Source of the DNA: Pseudomonas gingeri
GTDB taxonomy: Bacteria; Pseudomonadota; Gammaproteobacteria; Pseudomonadales; Pseudomonadaceae
Direction of reading: 5' to 3'
Assembly (NCBI RefSeq): GCF_013385425.1
Contig: NZ_JACAQA010000003.1
Coordinates: 496,001 to 560,000, forward strand
DNA: 64,000 bases
Under the pieces are notes generated by a model. It searched no databases and was not told the origin of the DNA. It worked only from the letters and a program-made list of their open reading frames with translations. The translations under genes and the position numbers were made by a program. Shown piece by piece: positions 50,174-59,380 of the stretch (positions within the stretch are counted from its first letter, which is position 1; each line of letters starts with the position of its first letter).

Positions 50174-50947
50174 ATGAAAAGATTTTCTTCCAAGGTCGCC
50201 ATCGTCACCGGCGGCGGTTCAGGCATCGGCAAGGAAGTGGCGCAACGCCTGGTGGCCGAAGGCGCCAGCGTGGTGATCAGCGGCCGTGACGCGGCGAAAC
50301 TGGAAAAAGCCGCCGTGCAGATCGACCCCACCGGCAAGCAGGTACGTTTCCTCGCGGCCGATATCGCCAAGCCCGCCACGGCCCAGGCCCTGGTCGAGCT
50401 GGCCAGCGCCGAGTTCGGCGGCGTGGATATTCTGATCAATAACGCGGGTGTGTTTAACCCCAAACCTTTCCTCGAGCTGGACGAGCAGGAATACGACGGC
50501 TTCGTCGATATCATCCTCAAGGGCAAATTCTTCATGGCCCAGGCGGCCGCCAAAGCCATGCAGCAACGCGGCGGCGGCGCCATCGTGCAGACCGGTTCCC
50601 TGTGGGCCCTGCAAGCCATTGGCGCGACGCCGTCGGCGGCCTACTCGGCAGCCAATGCCGGCGTCCATGCCCTGACCCGCAACCTGGCCATCGAGCTGGC
50701 GTCGTCGAATATCCGCATCAACACCGTCGCCCCCGCCGTGGTCGAAACGCCGGTGTACAACACCTTCATGGACAGCGAACAAGTCAAGGCCGTGTTGCCG
50801 ACCTTCAACGCCTTCCACCCGCTGGGTCGCAACGGTCAGCCTGGCGATGTGGCCGAGGCCATCCTGTTCATGGCTTCGGAACAGGCGTCGTGGATTACCG
50901 GCACGGTATTGCCCGTCGATGGTGGCGTCACTGCCGGCCGTATCTGA
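50174..50947 (+). CDS. SDR-fold protein lacking the catalytic Lys and Asn
   Basis: This 257-residue SDR-fold protein has an intact nucleotide site (TGGGSGIGK, GRDAAKLEK, NNAG). Ser142 (QTGSLWAL) and Tyr157 (AAYSAAN) are present, but the Lys of YxxxK is Asn161. The Asn of the usual VNLKG helix is Ile in DIILKGKFF. Two of four tetrad residues are therefore missing, and classical SDR proton relay is not expected. It may bind nucleotide only or use an altered mechanism (inference). It is divergent from a GcvA-like LysR. Confidence 0.88.
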   Translation: MKRFSSKVAIVTGGGSGIGKEVAQRLVAEGASVVISGRDAAKLEKAAVQIDPTGKQVRFLAADIAKPATAQALVELASAEFGGVDILINNAGVFNPKPFLELDEQEYDGFVDIILKGKFFMAQAAAKAMQQRGGGAIVQTGSLWALQAIGATPSAAYSAANAGVHALTRNLAIELASSNIRINTVAPAVVETPVYNTFMDSEQVKAVLPTFNAFHPLGRNGQPGDVAEAILFMASEQASWITGTVLPVDGGVTAGRI

Positions 50948-51067
50948 TCAAGGGAGACGGACGGCCGGGCGCGACGTTATGTCCGTTAGGCGACATTCAT
51001 GGACTTATTGGCGTTAGTCGGCAATCCGTAGACAGGCTAAAGTCCCTCTACTGTTTCTGGCTTCTGG

Positions 51068-52078
51068 ATGACCCGCCTGATGACCCGCCCTCGTTTCCTG
51101 CCCGACAATTTCACCCTGACCCTGGTCAGCGTGGTGCTTATCGCCAGCTTCCTGCCCGCCAGTGGCCAGGTCGCCGTCGGTTTCAGCTGGTTGACCAATA
51201 TCGCCATTGCCCTGCTGTTCTTCCTGCATGGCGCCAAACTGTCGCGCGAATCGATCATCGCCGGTGCCGGCCACTGGCGCCTGCACCTGCTGGTGTTCAG
51301 CCTGACCTTTGTCCTGTTCCCACTGCTGGGCGTCGCGCTCAAGCCGCTGCTGTCGCCGCTGATCGGCGACAAGCTGTATATGGGCATGCTCTACCTCTGC
51401 GCCCTACCGGCCACGGTGCAGTCGGCGATTGCCTTCACCTCCCTGGCCCGGGGCAATGTGCCGGCGGCGATTTGCAGCGCGGCGGCGTCGAGCCTGTTCG
51501 GCATCTTCCTCACGCCCTTGCTGGTGACCTTGCTGCTGGATGTACACGGCAGCGGTGGCTCGACCCTCGATGCGATCCTGAAGATCAGCGTGCAACTGCT
51601 GCTGCCGTTCATTGCCGGGCAGATCGCCCGACGCTGGATCGGTGCCTGGGTGGGACGTAACAAGGCCTGGCTGAAGTTCGTTGACCAGGGCTCGATCCTG
51701 CTGGTGGTCTACAGCGCCTTCAGCGAAGCGGTGAACGAAGGCATCTGGCATCAGATCCCGCTCTGGGACCTGGCCGGTCTGGTGGTGGTCTGCGGCGTGA
51801 TACTCGGGCTGGTGCTGCTGGCGTCTACCGTGCTGGGCAAGGCCTTTGGCTTCGACCAGGAAGACCGCATCACCATCCTCTTCTGCGGCTCGAAGAAAAG
51901 CCTGGCCACCGGCGTGCCGATGGCCCAGGTGCTGTTCGCCGGCAGCACCATCGGCGTATTGATCCTGCCGCTGATGCTGTTCCATCAGATTCAGCTGATG
52001 GTCTGTGCGGTGCTGGCGCAGCGTTATGCCAAACGGCAGGAGTCGGTGGCTGAATTGATGGGCCAGGTCGATCCGTGA
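51068..52078 (+). CDS. Bile acid:sodium symporter family transporter (YfeH-like)
   Basis: This 336-residue membrane protein of the bile-acid/sodium symporter (BASS) superfamily has about ten hydrophobic segments. LCALPATVQSAIAFTSLARGNVPAAICSAAASSLFGIFLTPLL is the hallmark of the YfeH subgroup; ITILFCGSKKSLATGVPMA is the crossing-helix region. The substrate is probably an organic anion (inference). Start ATG 51068, with ATG 51080 equally possible. It stands alone downstream of the SDR. Confidence 0.9.
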   Translation: MTRLMTRPRFLPDNFTLTLVSVVLIASFLPASGQVAVGFSWLTNIAIALLFFLHGAKLSRESIIAGAGHWRLHLLVFSLTFVLFPLLGVALKPLLSPLIGDKLYMGMLYLCALPATVQSAIAFTSLARGNVPAAICSAAASSLFGIFLTPLLVTLLLDVHGSGGSTLDAILKISVQLLLPFIAGQIARRWIGAWVGRNKAWLKFVDQGSILLVVYSAFSEAVNEGIWHQIPLWDLAGLVVVCGVILGLVLLASTVLGKAFGFDQEDRITILFCGSKKSLATGVPMAQVLFAGSTIGVLILPLMLFHQIQLMVCAVLAQRYAKRQESVAELMGQVDP

Positions 52079-52189
52079 TGGTTTTGCCGGCTTTCGCGAG
52101 CCGGCGGCCTATACGGCAGAAGCCTTGACGACGACGCTGGCTGCGGACTTGCCGACCTGCAAGATATAGCCTCCCGACAATGGGCGGCT

Positions 52190-52621
52190 TTATTTTTTAT
52201 TCTCATCGAAATCTCGACGCGACTTCTCGATCTCATCCAGGTTATTGGCGGCCCAAACCCAAACGCCACAAAACGCCGCGCTCAAGGTCACGCCTAAAGA
52301 AGTGAGGGTGTACTCGACTTTCGGAGGAACCACGGCGTACACCGTACGTTGCACCAATCCATCACGCTCCATCGCGCGCAAGGTCTGAGTCAGCATTTTC
52401 TGGCTGATGCCCTCTACCCGCTCGCTCAAACGAGTGAAGCGCAAAGGTTTTTTATCAATCAAGGCCTCAAGGATCAACATCGTCCATTTGTCCGCGACAC
52501 GACCGATAAGGTCCGTCACCAACGATGAAATACGCGGATCTATGTCTACCGGGGGAGTCAAGCTGGAATAGAACCGCGCCGCCGCAATCTGCTCCTCGGT
52601 AAAGTTCGGAATGTCCCTCAT
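52190..52621 (-). CDS. HxlR-family (MarR-like) regulator
   Basis: This 143-residue winged-helix regulator of the HxlR type contains IGRVADKWTMLILEALIDKKPLRFTRLSERVEGISQKMLTQTLRAMERDGLVQRTVYAVVPPKVEYTLTSLG, which covers the whole signature. It lacks the usual N-terminal Cys and has a ~25-residue N-terminal extension. HxlR proteins commonly sense electrophiles or aldehydes and control a divergent oxidoreductase. Here the divergent gene is the SDR at 52730, 108 bases away. Confidence 0.92.
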   Translation of the reverse strand: MRDIPNFTEEQIAAARFYSSLTPPVDIDPRISSLVTDLIGRVADKWTMLILEALIDKKPLRFTRLSERVEGISQKMLTQTLRAMERDGLVQRTVYAVVPPKVEYTLTSLGVTLSAAFCGVWVWAANNLDEIEKSRRDFDENKK

Positions 52622-52729
52622 CTTTTACACTCTCCGCCGGGTAAGTATCTAACGTTTGGGTGCCTTCTTTCATTTGGATAGTGTATCGCCCATGCTGGCC
52701 GCTCGTATCAAAAAACGAGGGCTAACCTG

Positions 52730-53494
52730 ATGAAAATGAATAACCGTGTTGTCCTGATTACGGGCGCAAGCAGTGGGATCGGACTCGAACTGGCCCGTCA
52801 ATTGATGGCGCTAGGGAATACCGTAATTATTACCGGGCGCGATAGGGAGAAGCTCAACTCAGTCCAAGCGTTACTGCCTGGCATACACACTTTTCAAAGC
52901 GACGTGAGTGACCCGGAGAGTATTCGCTCATTATTTCTGAACGTCAGCGAACAATTCGCCAATCTCGACATACTGATCAACAATGCAGGTGTGATGCGTA
53001 ATATCCGGCTGAAGAACGAGTTCGAGCTCGTCAACCTGACCCAGGAAATAGACATCAACCTGAATGGCCCGATATGGATGATCCAGCAGTTTCTTCCGCT
53101 GTTACTCAAACAGCCGGAGAGCATGATCGTCAATATATCCTCCGGTCTCGCGTTTGTTCCCTTCCCCGCCGCGCCTATCTATAGCGCAGCAAAATCCGCA
53201 CTCCATGCGTATACCCGATGCTTACGGGCGCAACTGAAGCAGTCCAGCGTCTCGGTTGTCGAGGTTGCTCCGCCGGGCACTGAAACCCCGTTATACCGAG
53301 ACGAGTTTGCTCAGGAAATGAAGGGTACAAAAGGCATGGAGGTGGCGCTTCTGGTACGACTTGCAATCAAAGGGATAGAGGCCGGAAAGCCCGAAATCCG
53401 CCCAGGTCTCAGCAACGTACTGAAGATCGCAAGCCGAATCGCACCCGCTAGCATTTTCCGGCAGATGACCAGGATGAGTCAGCTTTTCGGCTGA
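52730..53494 (+). CDS. Short-chain dehydrogenase/reductase (DltE-like)
   Basis: This 254-residue SDR has ITGASSGIGLELARQL, NNAGVM and the catalytic IVNISSGLAF...IYSAAKSALHAY (Ser, Tyr and Lys present). The C-terminal part, EVAPPGTETPLYRD, fits the DltE/oxidoreductase group of Gram-negative SDRs. GC is lower than in its neighbours. It is divergent from an HxlR regulator, its likely controller. ATG 52730; its 3' end overlaps the convergent nucleotidase gene by 16 bases. Confidence 0.9.
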   Translation: MKMNNRVVLITGASSGIGLELARQLMALGNTVIITGRDREKLNSVQALLPGIHTFQSDVSDPESIRSLFLNVSEQFANLDILINNAGVMRNIRLKNEFELVNLTQEIDINLNGPIWMIQQFLPLLLKQPESMIVNISSGLAFVPFPAAPIYSAAKSALHAYTRCLRAQLKQSSVSVVEVAPPGTETPLYRDEFAQEMKGTKGMEVALLVRLAIKGIEAGKPEIRPGLSNVLKIASRIAPASIFRQMTRMSQLFG

Positions 53495-54417
53495 TTCGTC
53501 ACACCGAACGGAATATGCACGGAAGGCACGACCGCGCTGGCCGACTTCAGGTGCCCCGACTGGTCGTCGAAGAAGATGTGCGGTTTCAGCACCGCCAGCA
53601 CCCGACCTTTCTCGATGCCGCCGAGGAAAAAAGCGTCGTTGGCCATGACGCCCCAACTCTTCAGCGTATTCAGCGCCCGTTCGTGGGACGGCGCACTACG
53701 GGCGGTCACGATGGAAACCCGCAGACGGTTCTTGTACTCGGCGTTCTGCGCCTTGTATTTCTCTTCCTCCGACTGGATCTTCGCAATACGCACAAAGAAC
53801 TCCTTGAGAGGTCCCGGATTGTGGGGCTGCGCGACATTCTTCACTTCATGGGCGTGAAAACCCACCAACCCGGACGCCTGCATCACCGACTCGGACTCAT
53901 CCCCCGCGAGGACGCCATCAAAGTCGAAGGCGATCCTGAGGGTATCGTCGTCCTCGTCATCATCGGATTTCGAGTCCATCACCTGACCCGCCGGATACCC
54001 GGCCTTGATGGCGGCATCCACATCGGTCTTGTCGGCCGAAAGAAAGAGCGCAATATTCAAGGCCGGGATGTACTCGTAAGGCGACTTGCCCTGCATGAAG
54101 ATCGCCCGCGTCATCCCCAGCCCATAGTGATCGATGGTTCTCATCACCCGCAGCCCCGTGTCCGGATCGTTCTTGGACAACAGCACCACTTCCACCAGGG
54201 GATCTTCCGGATCGGCGCTCAAATCATTCAGAGAGAGCAGGCGCTTGATAAAAGGAAAGGCGATACCCTTGGGCAACGGCTCGTCCAGCTTGCGCTCCTG
54301 GAATTTCCGATACTCCTCCTCCCCCTGACTCTTGAAGACCGCATCCGAAGCACTGAGGTCAAACACAGCGCTCGATGCCACGCCAATCACCAAGCGATTA
54401 TCCAGCTCATAGGGCAT
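53479..54417 (-). CDS. 5'-nucleotidase (cytosolic NT5C1-like family)
   Basis: This 312-residue 5'-nucleotidase of the family with DFDGVL as nucleophile block has IAFDFDGVLAGDES at residues ~163-176. A second HAD motif, VTARSAPSH, and the acidic IFFDDQSGHL complete the site. A highly acidic spacer (DSKSDDDEDDD) precedes the nucleophile. The enzyme dephosphorylates nucleoside monophosphates. The ATG at 54417 follows GGAGATTGGTT. It stands alone and overlaps the SDR end by 16 bases. Confidence 0.88.
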   Translation of the reverse strand: MPYELDNRLVIGVASSAVFDLSASDAVFKSQGEEEYRKFQERKLDEPLPKGIAFPFIKRLLSLNDLSADPEDPLVEVVLLSKNDPDTGLRVMRTIDHYGLGMTRAIFMQGKSPYEYIPALNIALFLSADKTDVDAAIKAGYPAGQVMDSKSDDDEDDDTLRIAFDFDGVLAGDESESVMQASGLVGFHAHEVKNVAQPHNPGPLKEFFVRIAKIQSEEEKYKAQNAEYKNRLRVSIVTARSAPSHERALNTLKSWGVMANDAFFLGGIEKGRVLAVLKPHIFFDDQSGHLKSASAVVPSVHIPFGVTNQPKS

Positions 54418-54494
54418 AACCAATCTCCATCGTCATGGCGACATACTATCAGTAACCGCCAGTCGATGACCGTGACCAGCCTGCCACCCGGCAC

Positions 54495-55820
54495 CTAGGA
54501 AAAGAATCGATTCTCCGGGCGTGGTAATCCGAGATTTTCCCGCAGGGTCGTCCCCTCATATTCACGCCGGAAAATGCTCCGTGCCTGCAACTCGGGAACC
54601 ACCTTGTCGACAAAATCATCCAGTCCGCCCGGCAACCAGGAAAACATGATGTTGAAGCCGTCACTGCCTTCGGTCTCCAGCCACTGCTGCATCTCATCGG
54701 CAATGCTCCGGGCCGTCCCCACGAACGACAACCCAGCATAACCGCCCAGGCGCTGGGCCAGTTGACGGACCGTCAGTTGCTCGCGATCAGCCAGGGCCAG
54801 CACCCGCTCACGGGAACTCTGGCTGCCATTGGTTTCGGGGATTGGCGGGAGAAACCCGTCCGGATCAAACTTCGTGGCGTCGACCCCCAGGGCCACCGAC
54901 AGCGAGGCCATCGCACTCTGCTCATGCACCAGGCTGTCGAGGTGCGCGCGGATTCGCCGGGCCTCCTCTTGCGTATCGCCCACCACCACAAAGGCCCCGG
55001 GAAGAATCTTCAGGTGTTCCGGGTTGCGACCGATCAGCTGCATGCGGCGCTTGATGTCGGCATAAAACGCCCGGCCCTCCTCCAGGGTGCCGGGCGCGAC
55101 AAAAATCACCTCGGCCGTTTCAGCCGCCAACTGGCGTCCCGGCTCGGATGAGCCGGCCTGGACAATCACCGGCCACCCCTGCACGGGACGGGCGATATGC
55201 AAGGGGCCGCGCACGCTCAGATAACGGCCTTTGTGGTCCAGGGTGTGCAATTTGTCCGGATCGAAGTACACGCCGCTGTCGGCATCGCGCACAAAGGCGT
55301 CATCCGCCCAACTGTCCCACAACCCGGTCACCACATCGTAGAACTCCCGTGCCCGGGCGTAACGCTCATCATGGGAAAAGGCCTGCTCCAGGCCAAAGTT
55401 CAGGGCCGCATCGGGGTTGGCGGTGGTGACGATATTCCAGCCGGCGCGACCGTTGCTCAAATGATCGAGGGAAGCGAACCGACGGGCGATATGAAACGGC
55501 TCGTCATAGGTGGTCGATGCGGTCGCCACCAGGCCGATATGTTCGGTGGCCTGGCTGAGGGCGGACAACAATGTGAAGGGTTCGAATGAAGTGGCGGTAT
55601 GACTGCGCTTCAAGGCCTCGATGGGCATGTTCAGCAAGGCCAGGTGATCGGCCATGAAAAACGCATCGAACCGGGCACGCTCCAGGCTTTGGGCGAAACG
55701 CTTGAGGTGGGCGAAATTGAAGTTGGCATCGGGATAAGCGCCAGGGTAACGCCAGGCGCCGGTGTGGATGCTGACCGGACGCATAAAGGCGCCCAGTTTG
55801 AGTTGACGTCGTGCACTCAT
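54495..55820 (-). CDS. FMN-dependent monooxygenase (NtaA/SnaA/DszA family)
   Basis: This 441-residue luciferase-like monooxygenase uses FMNH2 supplied by a separate reductase. Family marks: LGAFMRPVSIHTGAWRYPGAYPDANFNF, FDAFFMADHLAL, LIGLVATASTTYDEP (as EHIGLVATASTTYDEPFHIARRFASLDHLSNGRAGWNIVTT) and QAGSSEPGRQLAA. Substrates of this family are sulfonates, nitrilotriacetate and similar compounds. The ATG at 55820 follows GGAGTTCTTC. It is divergent from the LysR gene, which probably regulates it. No FMN reductase is visible. Confidence 0.92.
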   Translation of the reverse strand: MSARRQLKLGAFMRPVSIHTGAWRYPGAYPDANFNFAHLKRFAQSLERARFDAFFMADHLALLNMPIEALKRSHTATSFEPFTLLSALSQATEHIGLVATASTTYDEPFHIARRFASLDHLSNGRAGWNIVTTANPDAALNFGLEQAFSHDERYARAREFYDVVTGLWDSWADDAFVRDADSGVYFDPDKLHTLDHKGRYLSVRGPLHIARPVQGWPVIVQAGSSEPGRQLAAETAEVIFVAPGTLEEGRAFYADIKRRMQLIGRNPEHLKILPGAFVVVGDTQEEARRIRAHLDSLVHEQSAMASLSVALGVDATKFDPDGFLPPIPETNGSQSSRERVLALADREQLTVRQLAQRLGGYAGLSFVGTARSIADEMQQWLETEGSDGFNIMFSWLPGGLDDFVDKVVPELQARSIFRREYEGTTLRENLGLPRPENRFFS

Positions 55821-55904
55821 GAAGAACTCCATCGTCAAAGAAGATTCCCGAGCATCGACCGGGAGGGCTTTTTCTGTCCAATAATCAAACGTGCTGGCTT
55901 ATGC

Positions 55905-55929
55905 CATTGCCTCTCTTCGAGAGACAATG
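55905..55929. promoter_or_regulatory. Candidate LysR operator between the monooxygenase and LysR genes
   Basis: CATTGCCTCTC (55905-55915) and GAGAGACAATG (55919-55929) form 11-base arms with one mismatch around a 3-base spacer. The half-site GAGAGACAAT recurs exactly at 56014-56023, touching the LysR start codon. The arrangement suits control of the monooxygenase and autoregulation. Confidence 0.6.
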
Positions 55930-56013
55930 TGTCGCCCCAAAGGCGTCAATCACTCGGAAAATAACGTCTATAGTTCGCCTGCCGAAACCCACTGACAGGC
56001 TGAGGCGCTCAAC

Positions 56014-56023
56014 GAGAGACAAT
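56014..56023. promoter_or_regulatory. Direct repeat of GAGAGACAAT at the LysR start
   Basis: This is the same 10 bases as 55919-55928, one base before the LysR ATG at 56025. GAGAG also serves as the Shine-Dalgarno. A bound regulator here would block its own translation start region. Confidence 0.45.
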
Positions 56024-56024
56024 A

Positions 56025-56921
56025 ATGGAACGCATCGATGCTTCATTTCCGGACATTGCCGCCTTTGTCGGCGTCGCACAGACCGGCAGTTTTACCCGCG
56101 CCGCCGAGAACCTCTCGACCAGCAAATCCAATGTCGGCAAGGCCGTCCAGCGCCTGGAGGCGAGGCTCGGCACCAAGTTGTTCCAGCGCACTACCCGTGC
56201 CGTACGCCTGACCGAAGACGGTGAAACCTATCTGGAGGCGGCCATCGCCGCCCTCGATGGGCTTCGCGATGCCGCGCAGGCGTTGGCGGCCCGCAAGGAA
56301 GAACCCATTGGCCGCGTGAGGCTGGATATCCCCTCGGGCTTTCGCCAACTGTTCCTGCCGACCATTTCCGAGCTTCGTCAGCGCTATCCGCAGGTGACAC
56401 TGGAGCTGTCCATGACCGATCGCATGTCCGATGCCGTGGGCGAAGGCTGGGACATCGTGGTCAGGGCCGGCGAACTGCCCCAGGACAGCGAGATGACCGT
56501 GCGCCGCTTATGCAACACCACACTCGCCCTGTACGCCGCCCCCGATTACCTCGCGCGCCACGCACCGATAGAGTCCGCGGCTGATCTGGTCAACCATGAA
56601 GCGATTATCTTTCGTGGGTTCACCGGTCGGTTACGGCCCTGGTCACTGGCTGAAAATGGCCAGATCCGCGAGTTCTCCCCCACTCCGGTGCTGGTGGTCT
56701 CGGATGGCCAGGCGGTGATCGACGCGGCCGTTGTCGGACTCGGCATTGCCCAACTCTTCGACAAGGTCGCCCAACCCTACGTGGATTGCGGCAGGCTGGT
56801 GCGTGTGTTGCCGGTGGTGGATGCACCCGGCCCGCCGGTTCACGCGCTGATTCCCCTGGGCCACCGGATGCCGGCGAAAATCCGCGCCGTGCTGAACTAC
56901 CTGGCGGACCGCCTGCGCTAG
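56025..56921 (+). CDS. LysR-family regulator (CrgA-like)
   Basis: This 298-residue regulator starts ASFPDIAAFVGVAQTGSFTRAAENLSTSKSNVGKAVQRLEARLG, with TKLFQRTTRAVRLTEDGETYL as in CrgA-type regulators. The effector domain includes EGWDIVVRAGELPQDSEM. It is divergent from the FMN monooxygenase and followed by a bidirectional terminator. The inducer is unknown; a sulfur or organic substrate of the monooxygenase is plausible (inference). Confidence 0.9.
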   Translation: MERIDASFPDIAAFVGVAQTGSFTRAAENLSTSKSNVGKAVQRLEARLGTKLFQRTTRAVRLTEDGETYLEAAIAALDGLRDAAQALAARKEEPIGRVRLDIPSGFRQLFLPTISELRQRYPQVTLELSMTDRMSDAVGEGWDIVVRAGELPQDSEMTVRRLCNTTLALYAAPDYLARHAPIESAADLVNHEAIIFRGFTGRLRPWSLAENGQIREFSPTPVLVVSDGQAVIDAAVVGLGIAQLFDKVAQPYVDCGRLVRVLPVVDAPGPPVHALIPLGHRMPAKIRAVLNYLADRLR

Positions 56922-56950
56922 ACCATCTCCTCCGGCAGAAAGTTGCCAAT

Positions 56951-56977
56951 AGGAAAGGCCGCAAAGCGGCCTTTCCT
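56951..56977. terminator. Bidirectional intrinsic terminator
   Basis: AGGAAAGGCCGC and GCGGCCTTTCCT form a perfect 12-base stem around AAA, with A/T runs on both sides inside the stem. It can end the LysR (plus) and GST (minus) transcripts. Confidence 0.85.
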
Positions 56978-56994
56978 GCGCAACGACATCAACC

Positions 56995-57639
56995 TCAGGC
57001 CGACTTGCGCTCTTCGTGAAGCGCCACGATTTCGGCTTCGTCTTTCAGTGCTTTTTGTACAGAAGCCCGCGAATCGATACGGGCCTTGTAGGCCATCAGG
57101 TTTTTCAGATGAGTAATCGGCGCGCCGGAACGCTCATGCCACCAGGTACCGAACACATAGGCGTCGGCAACGGTGAAGGTATCGCCAGTGAGATAGGCAC
57201 GGCCATCGGCCAGACGCGCATCAAGCACACCGTAGGCGCTGACCAACTTGGCGTGGCTCCATTTGATCCCTTCCTCGGTCATCAGCTTGCGCATCAGGGG
57301 GATGTGTTTCTGGGCGATTTCGGTCGCCAGGAAGTTCAACAGTTGATCAAACTTGGCTCGTTCCAGAGTGCCGGATGGCGGTGCAAGTTGCGATTCCGGA
57401 AACTGGTCGGCCAGGTAGGAAGAGATAATGACGGTTTCAGACAGTTGATCGTTCTGAGCATTGCCGAGAAGCAGAACCGGTACATAACCCAATGGATTGA
57501 TTTCATTGAAGTCATCGCCATTGGAAGTGCTCTTGCCGAACACGTCGAAATGGATCAACTCCGGAGTCAGGCCCAGTTCATTGGCAATGATCTGGACGGT
57601 TTGGGAACAGGTCTGATTGGCGATATAGAGTTTGTTCAT
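56995..57639 (-). CDS. Glutathione S-transferase (beta-class-like)
   Basis: This 214-residue GST has the N-terminal MNKLYIANQTCSQTV with a candidate catalytic Cys11 in the beta-class position, then NPLGYVPVLLL (thioredoxin-fold cis-Pro region) and SETVIISSYLADQFP. The C-terminal all-helical domain includes GDTFTVADAYVFGTWW. It detoxifies electrophiles with glutathione. The gene is 127 bases downstream of the DHA2 pump gene on the same strand and may have its own promoter in that gap. Confidence 0.9.
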   Translation of the reverse strand: MNKLYIANQTCSQTVQIIANELGLTPELIHFDVFGKSTSNGDDFNEINPLGYVPVLLLGNAQNDQLSETVIISSYLADQFPESQLAPPSGTLERAKFDQLLNFLATEIAQKHIPLMRKLMTEEGIKWSHAKLVSAYGVLDARLADGRAYLTGDTFTVADAYVFGTWWHERSGAPITHLKNLMAYKARIDSRASVQKALKDEAEIVALHEERKSA

Positions 57640-57766
57640 GATAGCGATACCTGAAGTCAGTTCGGTGAGTCGTACCCAGGTTGGGCGCGATGGATAAAGT
57701 GTGTGCTTTCAAGTTTTTTTGATAAACAACCGGCAAAGCGATGCTCTGTAGATCATTGGGCGACAA

Positions 57767-59314
57767 TCAAAACGCGTCGCTGACCCCTTCCTCGGACACC
57801 GTGAGGTTTTTACTCAACAGGCCCAGCACCACCGCGGCGGAGGCCAGGGTGATCAGGGTCAGGATGTGCAACAGGTACTGGAACGCGGCCGCATAACCCG
57901 CCACCAGGCGCTCGTTGGCCAGGCCCGGTATCGTGTTGATCGCATGGGCCATATCGCCCGTGGTGACCCGATGCGCGGTTTCGGCGATCAGCGCCGCATC
58001 GGCACTACCGGCAACCACCTGGACGGCGTCGGACAAGTGGCTGTGCAGCAAGGAGGCAAGCATCGCGGCAACGCTGGCCAGGGCAATGCCCTCACCCGCC
58101 ACCCGCACGGTGTTGAAAATCCCGGCGGCCATGCCGGCGCGCTCTTTCGGCACGACGCTGACCGACAGGCCATCCATCAAGCCCCATGGCAAGCCGGCAC
58201 CGATACCGATCAACAGCATCGGGCCCACGAGGCCGAATTTCGGCTCGCCGACGTTGTACAAACTCAACCAGTGCAAGCCCACGGCAGCAATCAGAAAGCC
58301 CACGCCCGAGAGGATCCCCGCCGAGAGAAAACGGGTCAGCGAGGCGGCCAGCATGGGCACGACGAGCATCGGCGCGGACAGCGCCAGCAACAACAGGCCG
58401 GCGTCGATTTCACTCAGGCCTTCGACACCGATAAAGCGCAACGGCAGCATGACCACCAGGACGATATAGCAGTAGCAGGTACCGATCGGCAGCATCTGCA
58501 CGCCGACGAACCGTGGGAACCGGAACAAGGTCAGGTCAAGCATCGGGCGCTTGACGCGCATTTCGATCATCACGAACGCCATCAGCAAGACTGCCGAAGC
58601 CGCCAGCAGGCAGACCACCAACGGGCTGCCCCAGCCGCTGTCCGGCGCCTGGATCACGCCAAAAGTGAACAGGGCCAGCATCGCGCTGAAGGTGATCGTG
58701 CCGGGCCAGTCCAGCCCCGTGGCGTCCGGGTCGCGGGTTTCACGCATGCGCGGAAGGCCAAAGACCATGGCGATCACACCAATCAGGGCGGTAAAGACAA
58801 AGATCGCCCGCCAGCTGAAGGCGTCAATCAGTACACCCGCCACCAGAGGGCCAAACGCCAGGCCGATACCGAAGGTCGTTCCCAGCATGCTGAACGCCCG
58901 GGTACGGGCATGCCCCTCGAACTCCTGCGCCAATGCGGCCGAACCACTGGCCAGCGCCGCCGCACCGGCAACGCCTTGGACGGCGCGCAGGACATCCAGC
59001 CAGAACACCGAGGGTGCCAGGCTCTGCGCCACGGAAGCGGCGGTGAACAGCAGCATGCCAAGGGTGAACAGGCGCTTGCGCCCATAGACATCGGCCAATG
59101 CGCCGGCCGCCATCAGCAAACTGCCGAAGGACAGCATGAACGCGTTGGTGATCCAGGTCAGGGCCACCGGGCTGCCGCCCAGATCCCGGCCAATCGCGGG
59201 CGTGGCAACCGCCCCGCCGGTAAAACTCAGGGGCAGCACCAAGGCGGAAAGACAAATCGCCGCCAGAATCAGCAGTTTGTCCCGCGACTGGGTGTCGTGG
59301 TCAATCGAGGTCAT
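57767..59314 (-). CDS. DHA2-family (14-helix) MFS drug transporter
   Basis: This 515-residue MFS pump of the QacA/EmrB family has 14 hydrophobic segments. Marks are VLPLSFTGGAVATPAIGRDLGGS, WITNAFMLSFGSLLMAAGALADVYGRKRLF and AVQGVAGAAALASGSAALAQ. It lies 66 bases downstream of the MexF/outer-membrane-factor genes on the same strand, so it may be the last pump of that operon. No HlyD-type adaptor is next to it. Toxic compounds are likely substrates. Confidence 0.9.
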   Translation of the reverse strand: MTSIDHDTQSRDKLLILAAICLSALVLPLSFTGGAVATPAIGRDLGGSPVALTWITNAFMLSFGSLLMAAGALADVYGRKRLFTLGMLLFTAASVAQSLAPSVFWLDVLRAVQGVAGAAALASGSAALAQEFEGHARTRAFSMLGTTFGIGLAFGPLVAGVLIDAFSWRAIFVFTALIGVIAMVFGLPRMRETRDPDATGLDWPGTITFSAMLALFTFGVIQAPDSGWGSPLVVCLLAASAVLLMAFVMIEMRVKRPMLDLTLFRFPRFVGVQMLPIGTCYCYIVLVVMLPLRFIGVEGLSEIDAGLLLLALSAPMLVVPMLAASLTRFLSAGILSGVGFLIAAVGLHWLSLYNVGEPKFGLVGPMLLIGIGAGLPWGLMDGLSVSVVPKERAGMAAGIFNTVRVAGEGIALASVAAMLASLLHSHLSDAVQVVAGSADAALIAETAHRVTTGDMAHAINTIPGLANERLVAGYAAAFQYLLHILTLITLASAAVVLGLLSKNLTVSEEGVSDAF

Positions 59315-59380
59315 GATTTCACCGTTAGAAGGATGGAAAGTTGCGCGGGCAGCCTTTGAACATCGCGCTGCCCGCCAAAA

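Noticed and set aside
57866-59359. A 497-codon open frame antisense to the DHA2 MFS gene
   Set aside because: The Gln/Arg/His-rich translation is the usual shadow of a hydrophobic membrane gene; the MFS frame has clear family motifs.
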